39,427 nucleotides of DNA from Phycisphaera mikurensis. Its GTDB lineage: Bacteria; Planctomycetota; B15-G4; JADJEK01. Within the stretch, counting starts at the first letter, position 1; each line of letters starts with the position of its first letter. The translations under genes were made by a program, and so were the position numbers. Positions 1 through 8,859 of this stretch are shown here, piece by piece. Location of the stretch: contig DYIW01000012.1 in assembly GCA_020723465.1 (NCBI GenBank), positions 1-39,427 of the forward strand, written 5' to 3'. Under the pieces are notes generated by a model. The model made no database searches. It saw only the letters and a program-made list of their open reading frames with translations, and was not told the DNA's origin.

Positions 1-143
1 CCCCCCGGCGCTCGCAACGCGGCCGCGGGGGATTCCTGCTCAGGCTCTGAGGCCGGGGGAGGCAATCGCGGCGGAAGCGGCGCGGCCACGGCCCGGGCCG
101 CACGCTGGAGGTAGGTCGCGCGCGCGATCGCTCGGGCGTCCAT
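1..143 (-). CDS. possible partial hypothetical gene at left edge
   Basis: An open minus-strand frame starts with ATG at 143 and runs off the window edge without a stop (47 codons). The frame is also open upstream, with a possible GTG at 162-164. The residues are Ala, Arg and Pro rich and match no family I recognise. It lies downstream of rplQ, where the alpha operon usually ends. In DNA this GC-rich an open frame of this length is expected by chance, so the call is weak. I see no clear terminator in 144-235. Confidence 0.15.
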   Translation of the reverse strand, partial: MDARAIARATYLQRAARAVAAPLPPRLPPPASEPEQESPAAALRAPG

Positions 144-235
144 CGATTCCAGGTGAGGTGCCACGCACTGGACGCCGGCAACCGAGACGAGCCCGCGCGC
201 CGCCCCCTCCCCCTGTCCCTGCGAGGCGCCAGGAC

Positions 236-643
236 CTACTTCTTCTTCTCCGACTCCTTCTTTTCTTCCTTGCGCTGCGGGACGAAGTCCACCAGTTCCA
301 GGATCGCGCGCGGGGAGCAATCGTTCAGGCGCGGGCGCGCCAGCTTGCGGATCCGCGTGTACCCCCCGGGCCGGTCACGGAAGCGCGGCCCCACCTCGTC
401 GAAGAGCTTCTTGACCACGCCCTTGGTCGTGAGCACGCGCGCCGCCAGGCGCACATTGTGCAGCGTCTTGACCCGCCCCAGGGAGATGAGCTTCTCCGCG
501 TGCGGCCGGTACTCCTTCGCCTTGGTCAAGGTCGTCGTGATGCGACCGTGCTCGATCAACGACGAGACCAGGTTGCGCTTCATCGCGATGCGGTGCTTGG
601 TCTTGCGGCCGAACTTGCGGCCCGCCACTCTGTGACTAACCAT
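236..643 (-). CDS. rplQ: 50S ribosomal protein L17
   Basis: This gene encodes L17, a large-subunit protein near the peptide exit tunnel, and closes the alpha operon. The 135-residue product carries the family N-terminus in divergent form (VAGRKFGRKTKHRIAM, normally RKLxRxxxHRxA), followed by the conserved LTKAKEYRPHAEKLISLG block. The C-terminus is a lysine/glutamate tail (KEEKKESEKKK). The ATG overlaps the last 8 bases of rpoA, so the two genes are probably translationally coupled. Length is slightly above the roughly 120 residues usual for the family. Identification is firm. Confidence 0.97.
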   Translation of the reverse strand: MVSHRVAGRKFGRKTKHRIAMKRNLVSSLIEHGRITTTLTKAKEYRPHAEKLISLGRVKTLHNVRLAARVLTTKGVVKKLFDEVGPRFRDRPGGYTRIRKLARPRLNDCSPRAILELVDFVPQRKEEKKESEKKK

Positions 644-1664
644 CGGTGCCAGGTCCTTGGCTCTTCGCCGCCAGCGTCTCGGGTTCCATCCCGAGCGACA
701 GGTTCAGGTCCGCCAGCTTCTTCTTGACCTCCTTCAACGAGGTCTTGCCGAAGTTCTTGATGCGCAGCAGATCGCCCTCGCTCCTGCGTACCAGGTCCCC
801 CACCGTGGCCAGGTGCTCGGCATCCAGACAGTTGCGCGCCCGCACTGACAGGTCCAGGTCCTCGATCGGACGGGCCAGCAGACTGCGCACGCGCTGCGCC
901 TCCTTCTCGGCTTCCTCGTCCGCCATGACCGCGACCTCGGGAACCGTGGCATCCTCGCCCGGATGCAGGTAATGCACGAACGGATTGAGGTGCTTGCGAT
1001 ACACCTTCGCCGCCTCCACCACTGCCCTCTCCGGGCGAATGGTGCCGTCGGTCCACACCTCCATGATCAGCTTGTCGTAGTTCGTGATCTTGCCGACGCG
1101 TGTGTCCTCCACCTTGTAGCGCACGCGCTTCACCGGCGAGTAGTTCGAGTCGACGGGGATCACGCCGATCTCCTGCTCCTCCGCCAGGTTCTCCTCCGCG
1201 GTCACGTAGCCGCGTCCCCTGCGCGCGGTCATCTCCACGCGGAAGGACACCTTCTCCGTGAGCGTCGCGATCACCAGGTCGCGGTTCACCACCTCCGCCC
1301 TCTGATCCGTGATGATGTCCGCGCCGGTCACCGCGCCCTTGCGCTCGACGTCGATCTTCATCGTGACCGGCTCGTCCCCCTTGATCTTCACCAGGAGCTG
1401 CTTGATGTTGAGGATGATGTCGGTGACGTCCTCGAGCACTCCGGGAATCGAGCTGAACTCATGCAGCACGTTCTCGATCTTGACGAGCGTCACGGCGCTC
1501 CCCTCGATCGAGGACAGCAGCACGCGCCGCAGCCCGTTGCCGATGGTGTGGCCGAAGCCCTTCTCGAAGGGCTCGATGATGAAGCGGCCGTACGTGGACG
1601 ACAGCGTGCCGTGGTCGACCACGACGCGCGACGGCAACTCAAAAGTACGCCAGCGAATGCGCAT
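636..1664 (-). CDS. rpoA: DNA-directed RNA polymerase subunit alpha
   Basis: The alpha subunit dimerises to nucleate RNA polymerase assembly, and its C-terminal domain contacts UP-element DNA and activators. The 342-residue product has the N-terminal dimerisation signature (EPFEKGFGHTIGNGLRRVLL, about residues 31-50). A linker rich in Glu and Ala follows, then the helix-hairpin-helix C-terminal domain from about residue 268 (LDLSVRARNCL ... IKNFGKTSLKEVKKKL). Length is normal. It follows rpsD by 15 bases and overlaps rplQ by 8, the standard alpha-operon order. Confidence 0.98.
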   Translation of the reverse strand: MRIRWRTFELPSRVVVDHGTLSSTYGRFIIEPFEKGFGHTIGNGLRRVLLSSIEGSAVTLVKIENVLHEFSSIPGVLEDVTDIILNIKQLLVKIKGDEPVTMKIDVERKGAVTGADIITDQRAEVVNRDLVIATLTEKVSFRVEMTARRGRGYVTAEENLAEEQEIGVIPVDSNYSPVKRVRYKVEDTRVGKITNYDKLIMEVWTDGTIRPERAVVEAAKVYRKHLNPFVHYLHPGEDATVPEVAVMADEEAEKEAQRVRSLLARPIEDLDLSVRARNCLDAEHLATVGDLVRRSEGDLLRIKNFGKTSLKEVKKKLADLNLSLGMEPETLAAKSQGPGTDG

Positions 1665-1679
1665 TCGGTTCTCTCCCGC

Positions 1680-2306
1680 CTACTTGCTCATGAGCTCCAC
1701 GATGAGCTGCTCCTGGACCTCGAAGCTCACGTCCTCGCGCCGCGGCAGGGCCGTGACCACGCCCTCCACCTTGGCCTCGTCGAAGGAGAGCCAGGCCGGA
1801 GCAGCGTGCCCCTTCCGCACCTCCAAAGCACTGGCCACCATCTTCTTGGTCTTCTCCCTGCCGAGCACACCCAGCCGGTCTCCCACGCGCCCCAGGCGCG
1901 ACGCCGCCGAGCAGCGCCTGCCGTTGACCAGGACGTGGCCGTGGGCGATCAACAGGCGCGCGGCGCGGCGCGACGGCGCCAGACCAAGCTGGTAGACGGC
2001 GCTGTCCAGCCGCCGCTCGAGCAGGCTCATCAAGTTCGCCCCTGTGTTCCCGGTCATGCGGTTGGCGACGTCGAAGTAGCGCCGGAACTGCCGCTCCAGC
2101 ACCCCATAGTACCGCTTGCACTTCTGCTTCTCGCGCAGCCCCACGCCGTACTCCGACGGCTTGCCGCGCGTCCACGAATGCTGTCCCGGCTGGTAGTTCC
2201 GCCGCGTGATCGCGCATTTTGCCGTCTCGCAGCGTACCCCTTTGCGGTAGAGCTTGACGCCCTCCCGCCGGCACATCTTGCACACGCTCTGCTTCGTCCA
2301 AGACAT
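1680..2306 (-). CDS. rpsD: 30S ribosomal protein S4, zinc-binding (C+) form
   Basis: S4 is a primary 16S rRNA binder that nucleates 30S assembly and often represses its own operon. The 208-residue product has an N-terminal Cys4 zinc site (Cys9, Cys12, Cys26, Cys31), as in the C+ forms known from Thermus and Gram-positive bacteria. The S4 RNA-binding domain follows (LERRLDSAVYQLGLAPSRRA, about residues 96-115, then RLLIAHGHVLVNGRR). The C-terminus carries the family-typical acidic and hydrophobic end. The ATG start is supported by the family N-terminus. Confidence 0.97.
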   Translation of the reverse strand: MSWTKQSVCKMCRREGVKLYRKGVRCETAKCAITRRNYQPGQHSWTRGKPSEYGVGLREKQKCKRYYGVLERQFRRYFDVANRMTGNTGANLMSLLERRLDSAVYQLGLAPSRRAARLLIAHGHVLVNGRRCSAASRLGRVGDRLGVLGREKTKKMVASALEVRKGHAAPAWLSFDEAKVEGVVTALPRREDVSFEVQEQLIVELMSK

Positions 2307-2333
2307 TGTCTGGATCTCCAGTGACCGGCCGCG

Positions 2334-2714
2334 TCAGACACGCCGCCGCTTGCGCGGCCGGCACCCGTTGTGCGGCAGCGGCGTGCGATCCTCGATCGCC
2401 CGCACGCTCAGCCCCACCTGCGACAGCGCCCGAATCGCCGACTCGCGTCCGGCGCCCGGGCCCTTGACGCGCACGTCGACTTCCTTGACGCCCATCTTGA
2501 CCGCTGCTTCGGCCGCCTTCTCCGCCGCCCGCTGCGCGGCGAACGGCGTGCTCTTGCGCGAACCCTTGTAGCCCACCTGACCGGCCGATGACCAGCACAA
2601 GGGCTCCCCGTTCAGGTCCGTGATGGTGATGATCGTGTTGTTGAAGGTCGCCTTGATATGGCACAGGGCCTTGGCGCCGACCTTCCTGACCTTCTTTTTC
2701 TTGCCGGGAGCCAT
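2334..2714 (-). CDS. rpsK: 30S ribosomal protein S11
   Basis: S11 lies on the 30S platform near the Shine-Dalgarno/anti-Shine-Dalgarno helix. The 126-residue product starts [11 protein letters not shown] and contains the diagnostic [15 protein letters not shown] and [14 protein letters not shown] segments. It ends [15 protein letters not shown], the conserved S11 C-terminus. The ATG at 2714 was chosen because the frame upstream is low-quality and the family starts here. It sits 16 bases after rpsM. Confidence 0.97.
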   Translation of the reverse strand: MAPGKKKKVRKVGAKALCHIKATFNNTIITITDLNGEPLCWSSAGQVGYKGSRKSTPFAAQRAAEKAAEAAVKMGVKEVDVRVKGPGAGRESAIRALSQVGLSVRAIEDRTPLPHNGCRPRKRRRV

Positions 2715-2730
2715 CTCTCTCACATCCTCC

Positions 2731-3111
2731 TTACCGGCCCTTGACGCTCTTCTTGCCGGCCACGGTCTTCCTCGGTCCCTTGCGCGTACGGGCGTTGGTG
2801 CTCGTCCTCTGGCCACGCACCGGCAGCCCACGCCGGTGCCTGATCCCGCGGTAGCACCCGATCTCCTTCAGCCGCTGGATGTTCGTGGCGATCTGACGGC
2901 GCAGGTTACCCTCGTGCACCACGTTCCGGTCCAGGTAGGCCGCGATCTGGACCAGATCCTCGTCGCTCAGGTCCTTGGCCCGCCGCGAGGGATCGATGCT
3001 CAGCTCGCGACAGATTCTCTCGGAGATGGTCCGTCCGACTCCATAGATGTAGGTCAGGGCGATCACGGTGCGCTTCTCGCTGGGAATGTCGACGCCGACG
3101 ATTCGAGGCAT
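2731..3111 (-). CDS. rpsM: 30S ribosomal protein S13
   Basis: S13 forms the head bridges to the 50S subunit and contacts P-site tRNA through its tail. The 126-residue product shows [14 protein letters not shown] at the start, the helix-two-turn-helix segment ([17 protein letters not shown]), and the family block [17 protein letters not shown]. It ends in a basic tail ([12 protein letters not shown]...). Length and order (rpmJ, rpsM, rpsK) are standard. Confidence 0.97.
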   Translation of the reverse strand: MPRIVGVDIPSEKRTVIALTYIYGVGRTISERICRELSIDPSRRAKDLSDEDLVQIAAYLDRNVVHEGNLRRQIATNIQRLKEIGCYRGIRHRRGLPVRGQRTSTNARTRKGPRKTVAGKKSVKGR

Positions 3112-3135
3112 GGTTCTACCTTCCGTCCGGCAAGC

Positions 3136-3252
3136 CTAGTTGCCCTGACGCTGCTTGTGACGACCGTTGGTGCAGATTACGCGCACCACTCCCTTGCGGC
3201 GCACGATCTTGCAGTTCTCGCAGATCCTGCGCACAGAAGTACGAACTTTCAT
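3136..3252 (-). CDS. rpmJ: 50S ribosomal protein L36, zinc-binding form
   Basis: This 38-codon gene encodes L36, the smallest 50S protein, which stabilises 23S rRNA near the L7/L12 stalk base. Reading from ATG at 3252 to TAG at 3136 gives a product that starts [20 protein letters not shown]. The Cys3-His zinc site is intact (Cys11, Cys14, Cys27, His32), so this is the C+ form. It lies between infA and rpsM, the usual position, with 20- and 24-base gaps. Confidence 0.95.
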   Translation of the reverse strand: MKVRTSVRRICENCKIVRRKGVVRVICTNGRHKQRQGN

Positions 3253-3272
3253 CTGCTCCGCTCCGGCACCGA

Positions 3273-3488
3273 CTACTCCCGGTACACAATCCGCCCCTTG
3301 GACAAGTCGTAGGGCGACAGCTCCACCGTGACCTTGTCACCCGGCAGGATGCGAATGAAGTGCATCCGCATCTTGCCCGAGACATGCGCGATCACCTGAT
3401 GACCATTCTCCAGGGCAACACGGAAGACAGCGTTCGGAAGGGCCTCCTTCACCGTCGCCGTCACTCGAATCGCGTCTTCCTTTGCCAC
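3273..3488 (-). CDS. infA: translation initiation factor IF-1
   Basis: IF-1 binds the 30S A site and assists IF-2 and IF-3 during initiation. The 71-residue product is a single OB fold: [20 protein letters not shown], then [19 protein letters not shown], then [15 protein letters not shown]. The start is GTG at 3486-3488, because the homologous MAKED is encoded as GTG-GCA and a GGAGGA site lies five bases upstream (3493-3498). The gene follows secY directly: adk and map, often found between them, are absent. A hairpin abuts the ribosome-binding site. Confidence 0.95.
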   Translation of the reverse strand: MAKEDAIRVTATVKEALPNAVFRVALENGHQVIAHVSGKMRMHFIRILPGDKVTVELSPYDLSKGRIVYRE

Positions 3489-3498
3489 TCGATCCTCC

Positions 3499-3517
3499 GG
3501 GGCCCTGCGGCGGCCCC
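3499..3517 (-). promoter_or_regulatory. hairpin abutting the infA ribosome-binding site
   Basis: A six-base GC-only inverted repeat (GGGGCC/GGCCCC) with a seven-base loop ends directly next to the GGAGGA Shine-Dalgarno site of infA. It could insulate or modulate infA translation, or simply reflect base composition. There is no U-tract, so it is not an obvious terminator. Confidence 0.3.
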
Positions 3518-3569
3518 GCTGCGCTCCTGTCATGCCTCTGGCGGCCCGGTGGTCATACGCTCCCAAGGC

Positions 3570-4907
3570 TCACCGCCGCCGCCCGCGCGCCCAGCTCGCC
3601 GCGCTGCCGCCGCTCATGAAGCCCTCGTAGTTCCTCATCAGCACGTGCGCGTTCACCTTGTCCACCAAGTCAAGGGCCACGCCCACGACGATGAGGATCG
3701 ACGTGCCCCCGAGGAACGCGGCGAGCACCGGTGGGATGTTCGAGAACCGCTCCGAGACCAGCGACGGCAGCAGCGAGATCAGGCACAGGAAGGTCGCGCC
3801 CACCAGCGTGATGCGCACCATGATACGTTCCAGCTCGTCGGCGGTCCGCTTGCCCGGCCGCAGGCCCGGCACGAAGCCGCCGTATTCCTTCAGGTTGTTG
3901 GCCACCTCGTTGGGCTGGAACATCAAGGCGGTCCAGAAGTACGAGAAGAAGAAGATGAGCACGCAGTAGCCCACCATCCACCAGAAGCTCCCCCACCGCA
4001 AGGCGCTCTCCATCCAGGAGAGACCCGGGAGCTTGGCGAGCGCCATCGGCACGATCCACAGCGCGGAGGCGAAGATGATGGGCATGACGTTCGCCTGATT
4101 CACCTTCAGCGGCAGGTACGACTTCTGCTGGCCGTACACGCGCCGCCCTTTCACGTGCTTGGCGTGCGTGATCGGGATGCGTCGCTGGCCCTTGGTCACG
4201 AAGACGATGCCGATGACGATTCCCAGGTAGAGCGTCGCCAGCGTCACCAGCGTCTGCCACTGCTCCTCCGGCTCGAGCGCCTCGGTGAGCATCGTGTAGC
4301 GCGAAGGCAGGTCGCTGACGATCCCCGCCATGATGATCAGCGAGACACCGTTGCCCACGCCGTGCTCGGTGATCTTCTCGCCCAGCCACATGATAAACAG
4401 AGTGCCCGCCGTGAAGGCGACGATCAGGACGAGCTGATAGAGGAAAATCAGCGTGCCGCTGCTCATGATGCTCGACGAGATCAGGTTGCTGTGCCGAGCC
4501 ACGGGCATGATCATCCCGCGGATGATGAAGATCGCCTGGACCGCGCAGATCGGCACCGTGGCCCAGCGCGTGTACTGGTTGATCTTCTTGATCCCGGCCT
4601 GTCCCTCCTTCTGCAGCGCCTCCAGCGCCGGCACGACCTTGACCAGCAGCGAGAAGATGATCGAGGAGGAGATGTACGGCATGACGCCAAGGGCGAACAG
4701 CACGCAGTTGCCGATCGCTCCGCCCGACAGCGTATTCATGATGCCGAAGATGAAGTGCTCGCTCGCCGCCGCCTTGATGCTCGCGTAGTTCACGCCCGGG
4801 ACCGGCACGTGGAAGCCGATCCGGTAGACGCACAGCAGGCCGATGGTGACCCACAGCTTCCGCCGCAGCTCAGGGATGCGGAAGATGTTGAGGACCGCGG
4901 CATTCAC
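3570..4907 (-). CDS. secY: protein translocase subunit SecY
   Basis: SecY forms the protein-conducting channel in the inner membrane with SecE and SecG. The 445-residue product has about ten hydrophobic helices, an early plug/lateral-gate region ([20 protein letters not shown]) and the cytosolic loop [11 protein letters not shown] used for SecA and ribosome contact. A second signature, [20 protein letters not shown], follows. The start is GTG at 4905-4907, giving a GTGA overlap with the rplO stop, so the two are coupled. The segment [14 protein letters not shown] resembles SecY of planctomycetes and related groups, from memory. Confidence 0.96.
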   Translation of the reverse strand: MNAAVLNIFRIPELRRKLWVTIGLLCVYRIGFHVPVPGVNYASIKAAASEHFIFGIMNTLSGGAIGNCVLFALGVMPYISSSIIFSLLVKVVPALEALQKEGQAGIKKINQYTRWATVPICAVQAIFIIRGMIMPVARHSNLISSSIMSSGTLIFLYQLVLIVAFTAGTLFIMWLGEKITEHGVGNGVSLIIMAGIVSDLPSRYTMLTEALEPEEQWQTLVTLATLYLGIVIGIVFVTKGQRRIPITHAKHVKGRRVYGQQKSYLPLKVNQANVMPIIFASALWIVPMALAKLPGLSWMESALRWGSFWWMVGYCVLIFFFSYFWTALMFQPNEVANNLKEYGGFVPGLRPGKRTADELERIMVRITLVGATFLCLISLLPSLVSERFSNIPPVLAAFLGGTSILIVVGVALDLVDKVNAHVLMRNYEGFMSGGSAASWARGRRR

Positions 4908-5353
4908 GAGATGATCTCCACCGACCCGCCCGCCCCCTCGACCTTGGCCACGGCGCTCGCCGACGCGGCGTGTGCCTTGATCTTCAGCGCAACCGCCAGC
5001 TCCCCGCCGCCCAGGATCTTCAGGCGGTCCGGCCCGCTCTTGATGAGCGCGCGCTCGCGCAGCACCACCAGGGAGACCTCCTCGCCGGCGCTGAACGACA
5101 CCGCCAGCTCGCCGACGTTGATCACCGAGTAATCCACGCGGTAGCGCGCGTTGGAGAAGCCGCGCTTGGGCAGGCGCCGGAAGAGCGGCATCTGGCCGCC
5201 TTCGTGTCCGAGTTTGCCGTGAAAGGTCTGGCGCGCACCATGCCCCTTGGTGCCGCGACCGCTGGTCTTGCCGTTGCCAGAGCCCACGCCGCGTCCCACG
5301 CGCTTGCGCTTTCTGTGGGAGGGGCCAGCCCTCATGACGTCCTCGAGCCTCAT
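4904..5353 (-). CDS. rplO: 50S ribosomal protein L15
   Basis: L15 is a late-assembly 50S protein. The 149-residue product has the glycine/arginine-rich N-terminal extension typical of L15 ([29 protein letters not shown]), the block GFEGGQMPL in the form [18 protein letters not shown], and a globular C-terminal half. The ATG forms an ATGA overlap with the rpsE stop. No rpmD (L30) lies between rpsE and rplO, where it normally would. Confidence 0.97.
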   Translation of the reverse strand: MRLEDVMRAGPSHRKRKRVGRGVGSGNGKTSGRGTKGHGARQTFHGKLGHEGGQMPLFRRLPKRGFSNARYRVDYSVINVGELAVSFSAGEEVSLVVLRERALIKSGPDRLKILGGGELAVALKIKAHAASASAVAKVEGAGGSVEIIS

Positions 5354-5853
5354 GACACTGTCACTCCGCGAAGCTGCTCGACCTGGCTCCGGGACCGCAG
5401 GCGCTTGAGCCCGTCCATGGTCGCCTTCACCAGGTTCACCGGGTTGGAAGAGCCGATCGACTTGGTGAGGACGTCCGTCACTCCGGCGAACTCGAGCACC
5501 GCGCGCGCCGACGCTCCGGCGATGATGCCCGTGCCCGGCGCCGCCGGGACGAGCTTGACACGCGCCGCCCCGTAGCGGCCGACGATGGGATGGGGAATCG
5601 TCGTCCCCACCAGCGGGATGCGCCGCAGGTCCTTGCGCGCGTTCTTCACCGCCTTGGTCACGGCCGACGGCACTTCCTTGGCCTTGCCGAAGCCGACGCC
5701 CACGGCGCCGCCGCGGTTGCCGATGACCACGAGCGTGGAGAAGGAGAAGCGCCGCCCGCCCTTCACGACCTTGGCGCAGCGGTTCACCTTCACGACCGTC
5801 TCCTCGAAGTAGATCGGGCCGTCTGCCTGCTCAATTGCGTCGTTCGTAGTCAT
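5350..5853 (-). CDS. rpsE: 30S ribosomal protein S5
   Basis: S5 sits at the mRNA entry site and affects decoding fidelity. The 167-residue product has the N-terminal double-stranded-RNA-binding-like domain ([20 protein letters not shown], then [20 protein letters not shown], about residues 29-70). The C-terminal domain carries the signatures [20 protein letters not shown] and [21 protein letters not shown]. It overlaps rplO by four bases and follows rplR by 12. The ATG start agrees with the family N-terminus. Confidence 0.97.
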   Translation of the reverse strand: MTTNDAIEQADGPIYFEETVVKVNRCAKVVKGGRRFSFSTLVVIGNRGGAVGVGFGKAKEVPSAVTKAVKNARKDLRRIPLVGTTIPHPIVGRYGAARVKLVPAAPGTGIIAGASARAVLEFAGVTDVLTKSIGSSNPVNLVKATMDGLKRLRSRSQVEQLRGVTVS

Positions 5854-5865
5854 ATCCGCTTTCCG

Positions 5866-6237
5866 TCAGAACTTGAGGCCGCCGGCGCGCGCCGCGTCCG
5901 CCAGCGCCTTGATTCGACCGTGGTACAGGTACCAGCCCCGATCGAACACCACGCGCTCGATGTTCCGCGCTTTGAGCCGCTCCGCCACAGCCGCGCCCAC
6001 GACCTTCGCCGCCTCGGTCTTGCCGAGCGCAGCGCACTTCTCGCGCAGGTCCTTCTCCAGCTCCGACGCGCAAGCGATCGTGCGTCCCGCGACGTCGTCG
6101 ATCGCCTGGCAGTAGATGTACTTGCATGAACGGTACACGCTGAGGCGCGGCTTCTCCGCGCTGCCGCGCACGCCGCGGCGCACCCGCAGCGCCTTCCTGC
6201 GCCGCCGTTCATGCTTGACCTTTTGTGGATTGGCCAT
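5866..6237 (-). CDS. rplR: 50S ribosomal protein L18
   Basis: L18 binds 5S rRNA together with L5 and helps dock it onto the 50S central protuberance. The 123-residue product begins with a basic segment ([21 protein letters not shown]), then RPRLSVYRS in the form [20 protein letters not shown]. It ends with the conserved [20 protein letters not shown] and GGLKF motifs. The ATG at 6237 is preferred over an in-frame GTG at 6246 because a GAGAGGG site sits at the right distance from it. Confidence 0.96.
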   Translation of the reverse strand: MANPQKVKHERRRRKALRVRRGVRGSAEKPRLSVYRSCKYIYCQAIDDVAGRTIACASELEKDLREKCAALGKTEAAKVVGAAVAERLKARNIERVVFDRGWYLYHGRIKALADAARAGGLKF

Positions 6238-6270
6238 TACCGACACCCTCTCGCCGCGTTCACTGCTCCG

Positions 6271-6819
6271 TCATGATCCGCCCGCGCCGACGGTCTTGCC
6301 CGCCTTGCGCCTGACCACCTCGTCGACGTAGCGAATACCCTTGCCCTTGTACGGCTCCGGTGGGCGCGCCCGCCGGATGTCCGCGGCCAACTGGCCGACG
6401 CTGTGCTTGTCACATCCCTTGACCACGATCGTGGTGGCGTCCGGGACCTCCACCGTCAGCCCCTCGGGAATCTCGATCTTCACCGGATTGGCGAAGCCCA
6501 CGTTCAACTCGAGGCTCTTCCCCGCCGGGCGGGCGCCGAAGCCCACGCCCACGATCTTCAGCGTCTTCTGGTAGCCCTTGAGCAGCCCGGTCACCATGTT
6601 CTGGGCCAGCGCCCGGTACAAGCCGTGCAGCGCCCTGGTGCGCCCGTCATCGCTGCCGCGCGTGAAGACGACGCTCTCGCCCTCGATCGTCACGGTGATG
6701 GCCGGATCGATCCACTGGCACAGCCGGCGGCCGCCCTTCTCGATCTGGAGCTCCCGCCCGCTCAGAGCAGCCTTCACGCCCTCGTGGAGCAGGACTGGTT
6801 GTTTTCCGATGCGCGACAC
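6271..6819 (-). CDS. rplF: 50S ribosomal protein L6
   Basis: L6 lies near the sarcin-ricin loop and the factor-binding site. The 182-residue product consists of two L6 repeats, with start SRIGKQPV and the signature block PEPYKGKGIRYVDEVVRRKAGK near the C-terminus. The homologous initiator is GTG at 6817-6819 (GTG-TCG-CGC for MSR), with a GGAAG motif just upstream. The open frame continues further upstream but overlaps rpsH without homology, so it was not extended. Length is normal. Confidence 0.96.
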   Translation of the reverse strand: MSRIGKQPVLLHEGVKAALSGRELQIEKGGRRLCQWIDPAITVTIEGESVVFTRGSDDGRTRALHGLYRALAQNMVTGLLKGYQKTLKIVGVGFGARPAGKSLELNVGFANPVKIEIPEGLTVEVPDATTIVVKGCDKHSVGQLAADIRRARPPEPYKGKGIRYVDEVVRRKAGKTVGAGGS

Positions 6820-6835
6820 AGTGGCTTCCGATCTC

Positions 6836-7234
6836 TCAGCAGACAGTACAGAGGAACTCGCCGCCCACCCGCTCGCGGCGGGCCTCACGGTCGGAAAAAA
6901 CTCCCTTGGGAGTGGACAGGATCGCGATCCCCAGGCCGCCGAGGACCTTCGGCACGTCCTCGACGCCGCAGTAGCGCCGCCGCCCCGGCTTCGACTCGCG
7001 CGCGATCGCAGTAATGGCCGGCACTCCGTCCGAATCGTACTTGAGGTTGATGCGCATCGTCCCGGTACGTCCGTCAGCCACGATTTCGTAGCCGCCGATG
7101 TAGCCCTCGCGCCGCAGCACGTCGGCGATCGATGCCTTCAAGCGCGACGTCGGGACGTCCACTGTCCCTTTCCTCACCGCGATGGCGTTGCGCATCCTGG
7201 TGAGCATGTCAGCGATGGGGTCAGTCATCGTCAT
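6836..7234 (-). CDS. rpsH: 30S ribosomal protein S8
   Basis: S8 binds the 16S central domain and, in other bacteria, represses the spc operon. The 132-residue product starts MTMTDPIADMLTRMRNA, the typical family opening. It ends with the conserved C-terminal block STPKGVFSDREARRERVGGEFLCTVC, a slightly divergent form of the usual STSKGxMTDxEAR end. Two ATGs (7234 and 7228) are possible; the upstream one matches most family members. Confidence 0.96.
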   Translation of the reverse strand: MTMTDPIADMLTRMRNAIAVRKGTVDVPTSRLKASIADVLRREGYIGGYEIVADGRTGTMRINLKYDSDGVPAITAIARESKPGRRRYCGVEDVPKVLGGLGIAILSTPKGVFSDREARRERVGGEFLCTVC

Positions 7235-7246
7235 CGGTCAAGCCCC

Positions 7247-7432
7247 CTACCAGGACGCCTTGCGCACGCCAGGGATCTCGCCCTTGAGGGCGAGCATCCG
7301 GAAGCAAATGCGGCACAAACCGAACTTCCGGTACACGGCGTGCGAACGCCCGCAGATCTCGCAGCGCGTCTTGGCCCGCGTCTTGAACTTCGGCACCTGC
7401 TTGGCGCGGTACATCCAACTCGTCTTGCCCAC
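7247..7432 (-). CDS. rpsN: 30S ribosomal protein S14, type Z (zinc-binding)
   Basis: S14 is a late 30S head protein. The product is exactly 61 residues, the usual length of the short zinc-binding type Z. It has a CxxC-x12-CxxC site: Cys24, Cys27, Cys40, Cys43 in [12 protein letters not shown] and GLCRICFRM. It ends [12 protein letters not shown], the family end. The start is GTG at 7430-7432, chosen because the length matches and a GGAGAGG site lies seven bases upstream. It follows rplE by 37 bases. Confidence 0.95.
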   Translation of the reverse strand: MGKTSWMYRAKQVPKFKTRAKTRCEICGRSHAVYRKFGLCRICFRMLALKGEIPGVRKASW

Positions 7433-7469
7433 TCTCTTGCCTCTCCAGTCCTCTCTCGCGCGCAGTGAT

Positions 7470-8081
7470 TCACTTCTGGCGGAACGGCATACCCAGGGCT
7501 GCGAGCAGCGCCTCGGCCTTCGCGTCTTCTTTCGCACTGGTGCAGATCGTCACGTCCATGCCCTGCATCGCCTGCACCTTGTCCACCTGGATCTCCGGAA
7601 ACACGGTTTGCTCCGTGAGGCCCAGCGAGTAGTTGCCGCTGCCGTCGAAGGAACGGCGCAGCAGTCCGCGGAAGTCCTTGATGCGCGGGATGGCCACGGA
7701 AATCAGTCGATCGAGGAACTCGTACATGCGCTTGCCGTGCAGCGTTACCACGCAGCCAATCGGCATGCCCTCGCGCAGCCGGAAGCCGGAGACCGACTGG
7801 CGGGCGCGCGTCACCTTTGCCTTCTGCCCGGCGATCGTGGACAGGTCCGCGGCCGCCGCCTCCAGCAGAGTCTTGTTGTCGCGCGCCTGGCCGACTCCCA
7901 TGTTGACGACGATCTTCATCAACCGGGGCACCGCCAGGTCGTTCTTGATCGCAAACAGCTCCTTGAGCGCGGGGCGCACCTCGCGCAGGTACTTCTCTCG
8001 CAGACGCGGCGGAGGCGCCGGTTCGGTCGCCACCGCGGCCGCCGCCTCGCCCTCTGCTCTTGGTTTCTTCGCTTTCGCCAT
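7470..8081 (-). CDS. rplE: 50S ribosomal protein L5 with N-terminal extension
   Basis: L5 binds 5S rRNA and P-site tRNA. The 203-residue product contains the family core from about residue 27 ([16 protein letters not shown]), then [20 protein letters not shown], the block [20 protein letters not shown] and [17 protein letters not shown] roughly 25-residue Lys/Ala/Pro-rich extension precedes the core ([16 protein letters not shown]...), absent from the 179-residue E. coli protein. The ATG at 8079-8081 is the first plausible start; an upstream in-frame stretch lacks family similarity. Confidence 0.96.
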   Translation of the reverse strand: MAKAKKPRAEGEAAAAVATEPAPPPRLREKYLREVRPALKELFAIKNDLAVPRLMKIVVNMGVGQARDNKTLLEAAAADLSTIAGQKAKVTRARQSVSGFRLREGMPIGCVVTLHGKRMYEFLDRLISVAIPRIKDFRGLLRRSFDGSGNYSLGLTEQTVFPEIQVDKVQAMQGMDVTICTSAKEDAKAEALLAALGMPFRQK

Positions 8082-8115
8082 GGTTGTAGACCGGCTTCGG
8101 CTCTCCGCACGACCT

Positions 8116-8487
8116 TCAGTCGATGTCCGTCCCGCACTTGACACACACGCGGATCTTGCGCTTCTCCTCCTGGCGCACGCGCGTCCGCACGCCGCGGCCG
8201 CACTTGCCGCACAGGACCAGAACGTTCGAGATATGGATCGCTGCCTCGCTCTCGATGCGGCCGCCCTGCGGGTTCTGCTGGGAGCGCCGCACGTGCTTGA
8301 ACACCTTGTTGGCGCCCTCGACGACGACCCGCTCGCGCGCCGGCAGCACGCGCAGGATCCGGCCGATCTTGCCCTCCTCGTCGCCGCACATGATCTGCAC
8401 TTGGTCGTCCCGGCGGATGCCCCACTTCGAGTGCTTGAACATCGCCCGACGCCTGACCTTGAGAAGCTTCTTGCCGCGGGCCGCCAT
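8116..8487 (-). CDS. rplX: 50S ribosomal protein L24, zinc-ribbon form
   Basis: L24 is one of the two 50S assembly initiators. The 123-residue product has the N-terminal KOW-type SH3 domain (RRDDQVQIMCGDEEGKIGRI, about residues 25-44) and the block GANKVFKHVRRSQQNPQGG. A C-terminal CxxC...CxxC ribbon follows (LCGKCGRGVRTR, CVKCGTDID). The first ATG at 8487 is supported by a GAGGTGG site about eight bases upstream. A second ATG at 8442 would give a protein closer to the roughly 105-residue average, so the start is not certain. Confidence 0.93.
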   Translation of the reverse strand: MAARGKKLLKVRRRAMFKHSKWGIRRDDQVQIMCGDEEGKIGRILRVLPARERVVVEGANKVFKHVRRSQQNPQGGRIESEAAIHISNVLVLCGKCGRGVRTRVRQEEKRKIRVCVKCGTDID

Positions 8488-8490
8488 CGC

Positions 8491-8859
8491 CTACACCACC
8501 TCGGACGCCAATGAGATGATCTTCATGAACTTCTTGGCGCGCAGCTCGCGGGCCACGGCGCCGAAAATACGCGTGCCGATCGGGTTGTTGTCCTTGTCGA
8601 GCAGCACGATCGCGTTGCGGTCGAAGCGCACGTACGAACCGTCGTCGCGCCGCACCGCCTTGCGCGTGCGCACGATCACCCCGCGCACCACCTGCCCCGT
8701 CTTCACTTCGCTCGAGGGAATCGCCTTGCGCACCGAGCCGACCACGATGTCGCCGATGCCGGCGTAGCGCCGACGCGTGCCGCCGAGCACCTTGAAGCAC
8801 TTGACGATCTTGGCGCCGCTGTTGTCCGCCACGTCCAGCATGGTCTCGGCCTGGATCAT
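8491..8859 (-). CDS. rplN: 50S ribosomal protein L14
   Basis: L14 contacts the 30S subunit (bridge B8) and the silencing factor RsfS. The 122-residue product opens [17 protein letters not shown], the family start, and contains [31 protein letters not shown] and the end block [20 protein letters not shown]. Its ATG overlaps the rpsQ stop as ATGA, so coupling is likely. Confidence 0.98.
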   Translation of the reverse strand: MIQAETMLDVADNSGAKIVKCFKVLGGTRRRYAGIGDIVVGSVRKAIPSSEVKTGQVVRGVIVRTRKAVRRDDGSYVRFDRNAIVLLDKDNNPIGTRIFGAVARELRAKKFMKIISLASEVV

